Source of the DNA: Acidobacteriota bacterium | GTDB taxonomy: Bacteria; Acidobacteriota; Vicinamibacteria; Vicinamibacterales; UBA8438 | NCBI GenBank assembly: GCA_009838525.1 | Contig: VXRJ01000011.1 | Span: 96,262 to 160,261 of the forward strand | Direction: 5' to 3' | Length of the DNA stretch: 64,000 nucleotides | Part shown: positions 47,563 through 56,369 of the stretch, piece after piece | Numbering within the stretch: the first letter of the stretch is position 1 | How the letters are laid out: every line of letters starts with the position of its first letter | The notes under the pieces: model-generated | Seen by the model: the letters and a program-made list of their open reading frames with translations, nothing else | What the model was told of the DNA's origin: nothing | Database searches by the model: none | Translations under genes and position numbers: made by a program

Positions 47563-49020
47563 CTACTCCCCCGCCGAGCGGAGAAACGCGGGGAGACGAT
47601 CGTCGATGACGCCAAGCCCTTCCTTGCCCTCGCCGACGTCGAGGTCGATGTCGGCGGCGGGTTCACCGGACTTCGCGGCCTCCGCATCGGAAGCGATAGG
47701 CAAGTCGATGGTCGGCCGGCGCGCGATCGAGAAGTTCGTCAGCGCACGCGCCTTGGCAATCGCCTGATCGGCCGCGGATTCCTCCAGCGAAACGGGAGCG
47801 GGGTGGTCCGAAACATCCGCGTCCGCGACTTCAGCCCCCGCCCCTTCCGCCTCGACGACCTCGCCTACGGACTCCGTCGACATCGAACCGGCGACGGCGA
47901 CCGCCCGCGCCGCCTCCTCCTCTTCCTGATCCTGCCGGGCGACGTAGGCGTTCAGGTCGTTCGGCGTCGGCGCGGCCGAGGCGGCGACGGCAACGGCTTC
48001 CGGCTCGACCTCCGCGGGTTTCGCCTGGTCGAACTCGGTGGCGATCACGGTGATCTTCACTTCTTCTCCCAGAGAGGGATCGACCACCGCGCCAAAGATG
48101 ATGTTCGCATCCTCGTGAGCCACCTCCTGCACCGTGGTGGTCGCCTCGCTCACCTCGATCATCGACAGGTCCTTCCCGCCGGTAACGTTGACGATGACGC
48201 TGCGCGCTCCTTCCAGGCCGGCGCGCTCGAGCAGCGGACTGGAAACCGCGCGCGTTGCGGCATCCACAGCGCGGGACTCCCCCGTTGCGGTGCCGGTCCC
48301 CATGATGGCGGGCCCCTTGGCGGCCATCGTGGTCTTCAGGTCGGCGAAGTCGAGGTTGATCAATCCCGGCACGATGACCAGGTCCGCGATCCCCCGGATC
48401 GCCTGCACGAGCACGTCATCGACACACTCGAACGCCTGCATCAGCGGCATCGTCCGATCGATGGTGCCGAGCAGCCGGTCATTCGGAATCGTGATCACCG
48501 AATCGGCCGCCGCGTGCACTCTCGTGAGCCCTTGTTGGGCGCGCCGCGCGCGAACCCGCCCCTCGAAGGTGAACGGCATGGTCACCGCCGCGACCGTCAG
48601 CGCACCCAGTTCGGAGGCAAGCGAAGTCACGATTGGGGCCGCTCCGGTTCCGGTGCCGCCACCCAGGCCAGCCGTGATGAAGATCATGTCGGCGCCGGCC
48701 AGCGCGCTGAGCAGCTGCTCGGTATCTTCCAGGGCCGCCCGCTCCCCGATCTCGGGGTCGGCGCCCGCTCCCAGGCCGTTCGTCAGCTTCGACCCGATCT
48801 GCAAACGGATCGGCGCGCTGTTTTGTTCCAGCGCCTGCTTGTCCGTGTTGACGACTATCAGGTCGACGGTTCCGCCGCCAAGCCCGGCCTTCGACATCCG
48901 GTCGACGGCATTGTTGCCGCCTCCCCCGACGCCGACGACCTTGATGCGGGCCCCGGTTCCGGAAACATCCTCCAGCGTGATGCGAAGCGCGCGCTCCGCA
49001 GAGGTTTCTGGTTGGTTCAT
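47563..49020 (-). CDS. ftsZ: Cell division protein FtsZ
   Basis: A 485-residue tubulin-like GTPase that forms the division ring. Core motifs are VVGVGGGGNNAVDRM, the GGGTGTGAAP tubulin signature and the T7 loop NLDFADL. The core ends near residue 325 and is followed by an Ala/Glu-rich linker of about 145 residues, longer than in many species, and the FtsA-binding tail DDRLPAFLRSAGE. ATG 49020 has AAGGAG 10 nt upstream and overlaps the ftsA stop (ATGA). It is the last gene of the division cluster; a palindromic repeat array begins just beyond its stop. Confidence 0.98.
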   Translation of the reverse strand: MNQPETSAERALRITLEDVSGTGARIKVVGVGGGGNNAVDRMSKAGLGGGTVDLIVVNTDKQALEQNSAPIRLQIGSKLTNGLGAGADPEIGERAALEDTEQLLSALAGADMIFITAGLGGGTGTGAAPIVTSLASELGALTVAAVTMPFTFEGRVRARRAQQGLTRVHAAADSVITIPNDRLLGTIDRTMPLMQAFECVDDVLVQAIRGIADLVIVPGLINLDFADLKTTMAAKGPAIMGTGTATGESRAVDAATRAVSSPLLERAGLEGARSVIVNVTGGKDLSMIEVSEATTTVQEVAHEDANIIFGAVVDPSLGEEVKITVIATEFDQAKPAEVEPEAVAVAASAAPTPNDLNAYVARQDQEEEEAARAVAVAGSMSTESVGEVVEAEGAGAEVADADVSDHPAPVSLEESAADQAIAKARALTNFSIARRPTIDLPIASDAEAAKSGEPAADIDLDVGEGKEGLGVIDDRLPAFLRSAGE

Positions 49021-50255
49021 GAAAAATACTCCTTGAAGAATCCGCGCAGGCGGCCCGCTACCCGGCGGAGACCACCGGACGACCGTTCCCGATCCAAGGC
49101 GCGGTGTCGGTGTGCATACATGACGAGTCCCACCGCGGTGGCGAACGAGGGACTGCTGACGTGGTCGGTCAATCCACCGACGCCCATCGGCGTCCCGCGG
49201 CGGATTGGCAGGTTGAAGATCTGATCGGCAATCTCCGGCAGGCCGTCCAGCACGGATCCCCCGCCGGTCAACACGAGGCCGGAGTGGAGCGAGCTCTCGT
49301 AGCCTCCCGCCCGGAGGTCGTCCCACAACTTGTGGAAGATCTCCTCCGCGCGGGGCTGCAGGACTTCGGCGAGCAGGCGTCGCTTCAGCACGCGGGGCTG
49401 GCGGCCGCCCACGCTGGCAATCTCGATGGACTCTTCATCCTCAACCAGAGACGCGAACGCGCAGCCGCTTCGGCGCTTGGTCTTCTCGGCCTCCGGGATC
49501 GGCATGCGCAGCTGGACCGCCGCGTCGTTCGTGAAGTGGTCGCCGCCGATCCCGATGGCGCCGGTGTGCCAGACGCTGCCCCGCTCGAACACGGCGAAGT
49601 CGGTTGTGCCGGCGCCGATGTCGACCAGGGCGACGCCGAGTTCCTTCTCGTCCGTGGTCAGGACCGCTTCGGTTGCGGCCAGTGGACCAAGCACGGTACC
49701 CGCCACCGTCACCCCGGCCCGGTTGACGCAGGCGATCAGGTTCTGCATCGTCGAGGTGTTTCCGGTGATGACGTGGACGTTCACCTCCAGCCGGGCGCCG
49801 GTCATTCCCACCGGTGAACTGACGCCATCGTGCTCATCCACCATGTAATCCTGGGGCAGGATGTGCATCAGTTGCCGCCCGTGCGGCAGTTGGGCCCTGG
49901 CGTGGGCCGACTCGATGGCTCGCCGGACGTCCGTCCGGTCGATCTCGCGGTTCTTGCCGGCTACCGCCACCACGCCGCGGCTGTTGAACGCACGGGCGTG
50001 CTCACCGGAAAGCGCGACCCAGACCGTGTCGATCTCCACGCCCGCGGTCAGCTCGGCCTCCTCGATCGCACGCTTGATCGCTTCGACCGCCGCCTCGAGA
50101 TTGACGACGACGCCGCGGCGGATGCTGTTGGATGCAGCAGCGACACCAATGCCGATGATGTCGAGGCTGTCGTCCTCCATCACCTCGCCGACGACAGCGG
50201 CAATCTTCGACGTCCCCACGTCGAGTCCCACCAGATACTGATCCCTACGTGCCAC
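49017..50255 (-). CDS. ftsA: Cell division protein FtsA
   Basis: A 412-residue actin-like ATPase that tethers FtsZ to the membrane. It has the phosphate-1 motif GLDVGTSKIAAVVGE, the 1C domain region with LPQDYMVDEHDGVSSPVGMTGARLEVNVHVI, VDIGAGTTDFAVF, GGDHFTNDAA, LTGGGSVLDGLPEIAD, and a C-terminal amphipathic tail (RRVAGRLRGFFKEYFS). The GTG at 50255 has GGAGG upstream. It lies 89 bp after ftsQ, the largest spacing within the ftsW-to-ftsZ stretch, and overlaps ftsZ by ATGA. Confidence 0.97.
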   Translation of the reverse strand: MARRDQYLVGLDVGTSKIAAVVGEVMEDDSLDIIGIGVAAASNSIRRGVVVNLEAAVEAIKRAIEEAELTAGVEIDTVWVALSGEHARAFNSRGVVAVAGKNREIDRTDVRRAIESAHARAQLPHGRQLMHILPQDYMVDEHDGVSSPVGMTGARLEVNVHVITGNTSTMQNLIACVNRAGVTVAGTVLGPLAATEAVLTTDEKELGVALVDIGAGTTDFAVFERGSVWHTGAIGIGGDHFTNDAAVQLRMPIPEAEKTKRRSGCAFASLVEDEESIEIASVGGRQPRVLKRRLLAEVLQPRAEEIFHKLWDDLRAGGYESSLHSGLVLTGGGSVLDGLPEIADQIFNLPIRRGTPMGVGGLTDHVSSPSFATAVGLVMYAHRHRALDRERSSGGLRRVAGRLRGFFKEYFS

Positions 50256-50344
50256 GATGCCTCCGTCGGCCGCAACCCGCGCGGCCCGCCGTTGCCGTCT
50301 TCCCCACTGCCGGTCCAGTCATGGCCGGGTCTTCCTCAACATCG

Positions 50345-51193
50345 CTAGCGCCGGTCAGGCGACATCCCGTCCAGTGCCGCAGGCCGGACGAACACCTGCC
50401 GGCCGAACCGCATGTCGACCGCGTCGACCGACGAAACGCCGCGACGAATGGCTCCTGCAACATCGATGTACGCCCGAAGCCGCTCCGCGAAGGCTGTCTC
50501 TCCGAGGTGGATCAAGGCGGGGTCGCCGCTCAGCAACACCACCGCGTCGTGCGGGTCGGTGACTTCGATCTGCGAAACACGCGCCGCGAGGGCGGGGTCG
50601 GCCGCCAACTCCGCGACGACACGCGCCGCGAGGGCGGTTCGCCTGTCGCGCACCACGCCGTCGTCCGTTTCGGCCGGGGCGGGCAGTCCGTCGACGATCG
50701 GCAGATCAATCTCCGCATAGCGAGGTCCGAACTGATCGATGAGATACCCGTCCGCATCCATCAGGTAGAGCCGCTCGCCGAAGCGGGCCAACGCGACGGG
50801 GCTGCGCTCGATCACCCGCACCTTGACGGTCGAGGGAAAAACCCGCCGCAGGGCCGCCTCACGGATCCAGCCGGAACCGAGCAGGGCGGCGCGGGCGCCG
50901 TCGAGGTTCGCGTCGAGAAGGTTCTCGCCACGGAGCGGCGCAAGCAAGCCAAGCAACTCCCCCTGTGACATCCGCGCGTGTCCGCTAACGGCAATCGTCT
51001 CGATGGCCAACGCGTCAGCATGACGCGCCGCGTACGCCAGCGGGGCCGCGCTCGCCGCGAGGGCCAGACCGACGAGCGTCCGGTGCAGCCACCTGCGACG
51101 CCGGCGAGCGGGCCGCGAGCGTCCCTGCACGCGGCGTGGTCCCCGCTTCGGCGTCGGACCCCCGGCGCGGCCCGCCGCAGGGCGCGGAGTCAT
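50345..51193 (-). CDS. ftsQ: Cell division protein FtsQ/DivIB
   Basis: A 282-residue single-span division protein. It has an Arg-rich cytoplasmic N-terminus of about 37 residues, a membrane segment (LVGLALAASAAPLAYAAR), a POTRA domain at about 62-130 (IETIAVSGHARMSQGELLGLL ... RVFPSTVKVRVIERSPVALAR), and the FtsQ domain beyond. It bridges early and late division proteins and works with FtsL. The ATG at 51193 overlaps the murC stop (ATGA). The murC-ftsQ-ftsA-ftsZ order is normal. Confidence 0.94.
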   Translation of the reverse strand: MTPRPAAGRAGGPTPKRGPRRVQGRSRPARRRRRWLHRTLVGLALAASAAPLAYAARHADALAIETIAVSGHARMSQGELLGLLAPLRGENLLDANLDGARAALLGSGWIREAALRRVFPSTVKVRVIERSPVALARFGERLYLMDADGYLIDQFGPRYAEIDLPIVDGLPAPAETDDGVVRDRRTALAARVVAELAADPALAARVSQIEVTDPHDAVVLLSGDPALIHLGETAFAERLRAYIDVAGAIRRGVSSVDAVDMRFGRQVFVRPAALDGMSPDRR

Positions 51194-52590
51194 CGCGTCC
51201 TCCTGTCCAGCGCGGCCTTTATCCGCGGACGGAGCCCACCAATGGGGCCGGCGCCCAGGATCACGACGGTGTCGCCATCTCCCGCCGCCGCCGCGACCCG
51301 CGCCGCCGCGTCTTCATGGTCCGCTGCGACGGCGATGGGAATGTCCGCGTGCCGCCGTACGGCCCGCGCCACGGCGTTCGCATCGACGCCTTCGATCGGG
51401 CGCTCGCTGGCGGCGTGCAGCCCGGTCAGGACGACGTGGTCGGCGAGGGCGAGCGCGGCGCCGAAGCGGTCGAGCAGCCGCGCGGTCCGGCTGTAGCGGT
51501 GCGGTTCGAAGACAAGAATCAGCCGGCGCGGATTCCGGAGACGCGCCGTCTCCACCACGGCGGCGATTTCGGTCGGATGGTGGCCGTAGTCGTCAATCAG
51601 TTCGACGCCACCCGGAGCGTGGAACGTTTCGAAACGGCGTCCGACGCCGGTGAACCTCGCGAGCGTGGCCGCGGCATCACCCGGCGCGACACCCATGGTC
51701 ATCGCCGCGGCGACTGCGGCGAGCGCATCCAGCAAGTTGTGCCGCCCCGGCACCGGCAGTTCCAGGTCATGAGCTTCGCCTCCGGCCAGGACTTCGCAGC
51801 GTGTGCCTTCGGGGCCGTATACGGGGGCGCGGGCGCGGACGTGCGCCGTCTCCGAAGCGATGCCGAACCCGCCGGTCGTCGCTCGGGCGTCGCCGTACCG
51901 ATCGAGTATCGCCTGGAGACGGGGATCGTCGGCGCACCAGACCACCTTTCCACCGCCCGAAAGGACGCGCCGGACAAAGGCGCCGAAAGCCTCTTCGAGG
52001 CCGCTCATCCCGTCATACGCCTCGAGGTGCTCGTCGTCCACGTTCGTCAGGACCGCCACCTGCGGGGCCAGCGCCAGAAACGACCGGTCACTCTCGTCCG
52101 CCTCGAGCACCATTACCTCGCCGGTCCCCTGGCGGACGTTGCCGCCGAAGGGGCGGACCACGCCGCCAACCACGACCGTCGGGTCAAGCCCCGCCCTTTC
52201 GAGCACGAGCCCAAGCATCGACGTGGTCGTGGTCTTGCCGTGGGATCCGACGACCGCGAGCGCCCGCTTCGTCCGGGCCAGCTCCGCCAGCATCGCGCCG
52301 CGGCTCACGACCGGGATGCCGCGGCGCCGCGCCTCGATCAGCTCCGGATTGTCCCCAGGAACGGCGGAAGAGAGGACCACCAGGTCCGGCGCGGCCGGCA
52401 GATCGAGATGCGACGCGTCATGACCCACGGCGATCGGCAGGCCGGCGGCACGCAGCCGTTCCACCGCGGCGGAAGCGACCAGATCCGAGCCGCTCACCTC
52501 GTACCCCTGGCCGTCAAGCAACGCCGCAATGCCGCTCATCCCCACCCCGCCGATGCCGACCATGTGAACCCGCTTGACTCCTTCGAGCAC
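51190..52590 (-). CDS. murC: UDP-N-acetylmuramate--L-alanine ligase
   Basis: A 466-residue Mur ligase adding L-alanine to UDP-MurNAc. It has VHMVGIGGVGMSGIAALLDGQGYEVSGSDL at the N-terminus, the ATP motif VVGSHGKTTTTSMLG, VLEADESDRSF, and the C-terminal DDYGHHPTEIAAVVE and RLILVFEPHRYSRT. GTG 52590 is preferred because the protein then aligns with the usual MurC start (about ten residues before VGIGG) and GAAGGGA lies upstream. A GTG at 52629, overlapping murG by 8 bp, would add 13 residues. Confidence 0.96.
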   Translation of the reverse strand: MLEGVKRVHMVGIGGVGMSGIAALLDGQGYEVSGSDLVASAAVERLRAAGLPIAVGHDASHLDLPAAPDLVVLSSAVPGDNPELIEARRRGIPVVSRGAMLAELARTKRALAVVGSHGKTTTTSMLGLVLERAGLDPTVVVGGVVRPFGGNVRQGTGEVMVLEADESDRSFLALAPQVAVLTNVDDEHLEAYDGMSGLEEAFGAFVRRVLSGGGKVVWCADDPRLQAILDRYGDARATTGGFGIASETAHVRARAPVYGPEGTRCEVLAGGEAHDLELPVPGRHNLLDALAAVAAAMTMGVAPGDAAATLARFTGVGRRFETFHAPGGVELIDDYGHHPTEIAAVVETARLRNPRRLILVFEPHRYSRTARLLDRFGAALALADHVVLTGLHAASERPIEGVDANAVARAVRRHADIPIAVAADHEDAAARVAAAAGDGDTVVILGAGPIGGLRPRIKAALDRRTR

Positions 52591-52621
52591 ACGTGACGTC
52601 CCTTCACACGCTCGCCAGTGG

Positions 52622-53716
52622 TCATCCACCCGCCGTGGCGAGCCCCATCAGCTCTTCCGCCCGCAGCACGATGCGGTCCGCCGCATCGGGACGCGCCAAC
52701 CGCCTTGCCGCCTCGCTCATGGACCGCCGTCTCGCCGTGTCCGTGGCCAACGCCGCCATTCGTTCGGCAAGCAGGGAATCCAGCTCCGCCTCCTCTATCG
52801 TCTCGGCCGCCCCCGCCTCGGAGAAGATTGCGGCGTTCCGCCGCTGGTGATCGCCGGCGGATACCGGCAGCGGCACCACGATCGCCGGCAGACCCGCGGC
52901 CGCCACTTCGGCAAGCGTGGTCGCGCCGGCCCGGCAGGCAATCAGGTCCGCCGCCGCCATCTCGTCCGCCATTGCATCGAAGAAGGGCTCGACGCGCGCG
53001 TCTATTCCCGCCCGCCGGTAGCCGTCACGCACGTGTTCGCAGTCGCGCTCTCCCGTCTGATGCGTCACGTCCATACCTCCCGGTACGGCGGCGGCGACGG
53101 CAGGTGCGGCTGCGAGCATGGCCACGTTCAATTGGTGCGCCCCCTGCGATCCACCGACGACCAGGAGGCGCGGACGCGCATGCGCGCGGGCCGCCCGTCC
53201 TGCGCCCGCCTCGAAGAACGCGGCGCGGACGGGGTTGCCGGTCACGAACGCCTTCGCGCCGAAGCGCGCCGCGGCCGATGCGAAAGAGACCGCCGCCGCC
53301 CGCACCACCGGGGCAAGCATCCGGTTCGTCACTCCAGGCACTGCGTTCTGCTCCATCAGCATCGTCGGCCGGCCGCTGAGCGCCGCGGAAAGAACGAGTG
53401 GGCCGGCGCTGTAGCCTCCCAGGCCGATCACCAGGTCGGGCCGGGCGTGCCGCAACAGCCGGATCGCATCGGTGAACGAGCCGGGAAGCTGAGCAAGCCC
53501 CCGGAGCACTCCCGGCAGCGATTTCCCCACCAGCCCCGCGCTCCTCACCACGACGAACGCAAACCCCTCCCGCGCGAGCGCGTTGGCCTCGACGCCACGC
53601 CCCGTCCCCGCAAACACGACGGAAGCCTCCGGATGCCGCGTTACGAGCGCTCGCGCCACCGCGATCCCGGGAAACAGGTGGCCGCCGGTTCCGCCTCCCG
53701 CAAACATCACCGTCAT
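52622..53716 (-). CDS. murG: UDP-N-acetylglucosamine transferase MurG
   Basis: A 364-residue membrane-associated glycosyltransferase that converts lipid I to lipid II. It has the N-terminal Gly-rich loop FAGGGTGGHLFPG, IGLGGYSAGPLVLSAAL, the second Gly loop VVGGSQGAHQLN, and the C-terminal UDP-GlcNAc motif ADLIACRAGATTLAEVAAAGLPAIVVPLP. ATG 53716 overlaps the ftsW stop (ATGA); the frame is open further upstream only as a shadow of ftsW. It precedes murC. Confidence 0.97.
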   Translation of the reverse strand: MTVMFAGGGTGGHLFPGIAVARALVTRHPEASVVFAGTGRGVEANALAREGFAFVVVRSAGLVGKSLPGVLRGLAQLPGSFTDAIRLLRHARPDLVIGLGGYSAGPLVLSAALSGRPTMLMEQNAVPGVTNRMLAPVVRAAAVSFASAAARFGAKAFVTGNPVRAAFFEAGAGRAARAHARPRLLVVGGSQGAHQLNVAMLAAAPAVAAAVPGGMDVTHQTGERDCEHVRDGYRRAGIDARVEPFFDAMADEMAAADLIACRAGATTLAEVAAAGLPAIVVPLPVSAGDHQRRNAAIFSEAGAAETIEEAELDSLLAERMAALATDTARRRSMSEAARRLARPDAADRIVLRAEELMGLATAGG

Positions 53717-54813
53717 GTCCTGGCCGACGCGTGTTGCGACACGTTCAGCAGTATTCCCATTCCGACGAGTCCGATCAGCAACGACGACCCGCCCGCACTG
53801 ACGAACGGCAGCGGGATGCCCGTCGTCGGCACGAGTCCGAGCACGACGCTGACGTTGAGGAAAGCCTGCAGCGCGACCATCGTCGTGAGGCCGATGGCGA
53901 GGAAGGCGCCGAACCGATCGGGTGCGTGCGTCGCCACCAGAAGCCCGCGCCAGGTAATCACCGCAAAACAGACGAGGATGACCGTGGCGCCCAGCAGGCC
54001 GGTCTCCTCGGCAATCACCGCGTAGATGAAGTCGGTGTGGGGCTCCGGCAGGTAGAAGAGCTTCTGCACTCCCCGCATGAGGCCCTTCCCGAAGATGCCG
54101 CCGGTCCCGACCGCTATGAGTGACTGGACTACCTGGAATCCGCCGCCCAGCGGGTCGGCCCACGGATCGAGGAAGGCGAGGACACGCGCCCGCCGGTACG
54201 GCACCTGCCAGACAAGCGCGTGGAGCAGCGGCGCCGCGAGCAGCGCCAACCCGATGAGGTACCGGTAGTGCAGCCCGGCGGCGAACACCATGACGCCCAG
54301 GATTACCAGGATCGCCATCACCGTTCCGAAGTCCGGCTGCAGCAGAATCAACACCGCCGCCGCGCCAAGAGCGCCTGCAAGGGGGAGTGTCGCCCGGAGC
54401 GATGAATTGACCCGCGCCATCTCGCGATCGAGTTGCGCCGCGGCGAAGATGATCAGGGTCAGCTTCGCCAGTTCTGACGGCTGCACGCCGAAGCCCGCGA
54501 TGCCGAACCACCGGCGCGTGCCATTGATCGGCGCGGAAAAGAGAACCGCGACCAGCGCTAGCGCGGTAATCCCCAGCCCGGCCCAGAGCACGTACGGGTG
54601 CTTCAGCTCGCGATAGTCGAGCCGCATCACGAGCAGGAGCAGCAGGCCGCCGGCCACCACCCAGGTCGCCTGACGGAAAACGAAGAAGTCCGCCTGCTCG
54701 AACCGTTCCATGGCGAGCATCGCTGAAGCGCTGTAGACCATCACGACACTCGCCCCCAGGAGCACGAGCGTCGCAATGAAAAGGGGCTTGTCCGATTTCA
54801 GCTTTCGCGCCAT
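53713..54813 (-). CDS. ftsW: Peptidoglycan glycosyltransferase FtsW
   Basis: A 366-residue SEDS-family membrane enzyme polymerising lipid II at the septum with FtsI. Conserved regions are NGTRRWFGIAGFGVQPSELAKL, LLQPDFGTVMA, RVLAFLDPWADPLGGGFQVVQSLIA, KLFYLPEPHTDFIYAVIAEETGLLG and TTGIPLPFVSAGGSSLL. The ATG at 54813 has only a weak GGCGAG upstream. A 188-bp gap with an inverted-repeat element separates it from murD, so a second promoter may exist there. It overlaps murG by ATGA. Confidence 0.97.
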   Translation of the reverse strand: MARKLKSDKPLFIATLVLLGASVVMVYSASAMLAMERFEQADFFVFRQATWVVAGGLLLLLVMRLDYRELKHPYVLWAGLGITALALVAVLFSAPINGTRRWFGIAGFGVQPSELAKLTLIIFAAAQLDREMARVNSSLRATLPLAGALGAAAVLILLQPDFGTVMAILVILGVMVFAAGLHYRYLIGLALLAAPLLHALVWQVPYRRARVLAFLDPWADPLGGGFQVVQSLIAVGTGGIFGKGLMRGVQKLFYLPEPHTDFIYAVIAEETGLLGATVILVCFAVITWRGLLVATHAPDRFGAFLAIGLTTMVALQAFLNVSVVLGLVPTTGIPLPFVSAGGSSLLIGLVGMGILLNVSQHASART

Positions 54814-54838
54814 ACTCGCCGTCCGCTTCGTCGCCCGA

Positions 54839-54857
54839 TCCGCGCTACAGGCGCGGA
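54839..54857. other. Hairpin in the ftsW leader
   Basis: TCCGCGC-TACAG-GCGCGGA is a 7-bp stem about 26 nt upstream of the ftsW start. Its role is unknown. No -10 or -35 box is clear between it and the inverted-repeat element. Confidence 0.35.
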
Positions 54858-54893
54858 GCGCTCAACCCGATACAGTTGGGTGCCGGAGCGGTC

Positions 54894-54999
54894 AGCAGTC
54901 ATCAGTCGGACCGGGGAGGAGACACCGACCTCGCAGACGAGGGTTGGTCTGCGTTCCCAGCAGCCGGCTCTCCGCCGCGCGAACCGACTGATGACTGCT
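54894..54999. repeat. 106-bp inverted-repeat element between murD and ftsW
   Basis: A perfect 16-bp inverted repeat, AGCAGTCATCAGTCGG (54894-54909) and CCGACTGATGACTGCT (54984-54999), flanks 74 bp of non-coding DNA. Inside is a smaller CAGAC/GTCTG pairing. The right arm lies 2 bp beyond the murD stop codon. No coding capacity is seen. It resembles a small non-autonomous palindromic element, but no target-site duplication is evident. It interrupts an otherwise tightly overlapping division cluster. Confidence 0.8.
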
Positions 55000-55001
55000 C
55001 A

Positions 55002-56369
55002 TCACTCCAGTGCTTGCACTGCCTCCCTGAATGCCGCCCCCCGCGCGGCGTAGTTGACGAACATGTCCAGGCTGGCGCACGCGGGCGCCAGCAACACGGT
55101 TCCCCCGGGGCGCGTTTCGGCCGACGCGGCCCCGACCGCCTCGGCCATGGTGTCCGCCTCGCGCACCGTCACGTCCGGGTCAAGCGCGGCGCGAATTCGA
55201 TCGCGCGCTTCGCCGATCACCACCACCGTGGCGCCACGATCGACGAGCGCGGAACGGAGATCTTCGAAGCGCCCGCCCTTGAAGCGCCCGCCCAGGATGA
55301 CGGTCAACCCGGGACCGAAACACTCGATCGCGGCGCGCGCCGCCACCAGGTTGGTCGCCTTCGAGTCGTTGACGTAGCGAACCCCGTTCACCTCCCGCAC
55401 GAACTCGAGCGTGTGAGGCAGCCCGGTGAAGGACTCCACCGCGCGCGTCATCGCTTCGGCGGCCACGCCGGCAGCGGATCCAACCGCCGCGGCGGCGGCG
55501 ACATCGCTCAGCAGGTGCCGGCCCGGCACGCGGATCGCGGTCCTCGGGATCAGGCGTTCTTCGCCAGCCACCGACCGCCGGGTGATCCACTCGTCGGTGA
55601 CCTGAACGCCGTCAGCCAGCGGCGCGTCGATCGCGAAGCGGAGCGCGCGGGCCTGCCCCTTCCGCGCCAGCTCCAGCACCGCCGGATCATCCGCGTTGAT
55701 CACCATGGCGTCGTCACTGGTTTGATTGGCGAAGATGCGTCCCTTCGCCTCGGCGTACTCCGCGAAGCTGGCGTGGCGGTCGAGATGGTCCGGCGACAGG
55801 TTCAGGCAGACGGCGATCCAGGGCCGGAAGGTGTCGGTAAGCTCCAGTTGAAAGCTGCTCGCCTCGACGACGTGAACCGCATCCGGCGTCGACGCCTCGA
55901 CCTGGCTGCTCAGGGCGACGCCGATGTTGCCCCCCACGACCGCGCGCCGTCCGTCCGCGTCGAGCATGCGCCCGGTCAGCACTACCGTGGTCGACTTCCC
56001 CTTGGTGCCAGTCACCGCGACGATGCGCCCCCGGAGCCATCTGGCCGCCAGCTCCAGTTCACTCATGACCGGAATGCCCCGCGCGCGCGCCGCCGCCACT
56101 TCGGGCAGACGAGGCGAGACCCCCGGGCTCAGCACGATCAGATCGGCGGCAGCGAAAGTCTCCGGACGGTGCCCCCCCAGTTCCAGCGTTACACCCGCTG
56201 CCAGCAGTTCCGTCGCGGCTTCCGGCGTGTCGGCAAGGCGTTCGCTGAGCGTGACGCGCGCGCCGCGCCGGGCGAGGAGCCCGGCCGCCGCCACGCCGCT
56301 GCGGCCGGCGCCCACCACGACGGCCTCCGCTCCCGTCACCGAGTAGCCGCGCGCTCGGTCCCCGTTCAT
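55002..56369 (-). CDS. murD: UDP-N-acetylmuramoyl-L-alanine--D-glutamate ligase
   Basis: A 455-residue Mur ligase adding D-glutamate. The N-terminal Rossmann motif VVVGAGRSGVAAAGLLARRG, the ATP motif VTGTKGKSTTVVLTGRML, EASSFQLE, NLSPDHLDRH and C-terminal NDSKATNLVAARAAIE and LLAPACASLDMF are diagnostic. ATG 56369 overlaps the mraY stop (ATGA). The N-terminal ten residues are non-conserved. Its stop is directly followed by the inverted-repeat element, which separates it from ftsW. Confidence 0.97.
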   Translation of the reverse strand: MNGDRARGYSVTGAEAVVVGAGRSGVAAAGLLARRGARVTLSERLADTPEAATELLAAGVTLELGGHRPETFAAADLIVLSPGVSPRLPEVAAARARGIPVMSELELAARWLRGRIVAVTGTKGKSTTVVLTGRMLDADGRRAVVGGNIGVALSSQVEASTPDAVHVVEASSFQLELTDTFRPWIAVCLNLSPDHLDRHASFAEYAEAKGRIFANQTSDDAMVINADDPAVLELARKGQARALRFAIDAPLADGVQVTDEWITRRSVAGEERLIPRTAIRVPGRHLLSDVAAAAAVGSAAGVAAEAMTRAVESFTGLPHTLEFVREVNGVRYVNDSKATNLVAARAAIECFGPGLTVILGGRFKGGRFEDLRSALVDRGATVVVIGEARDRIRAALDPDVTVREADTMAEAVGAASAETRPGGTVLLAPACASLDMFVNYAARGAAFREAVQALE

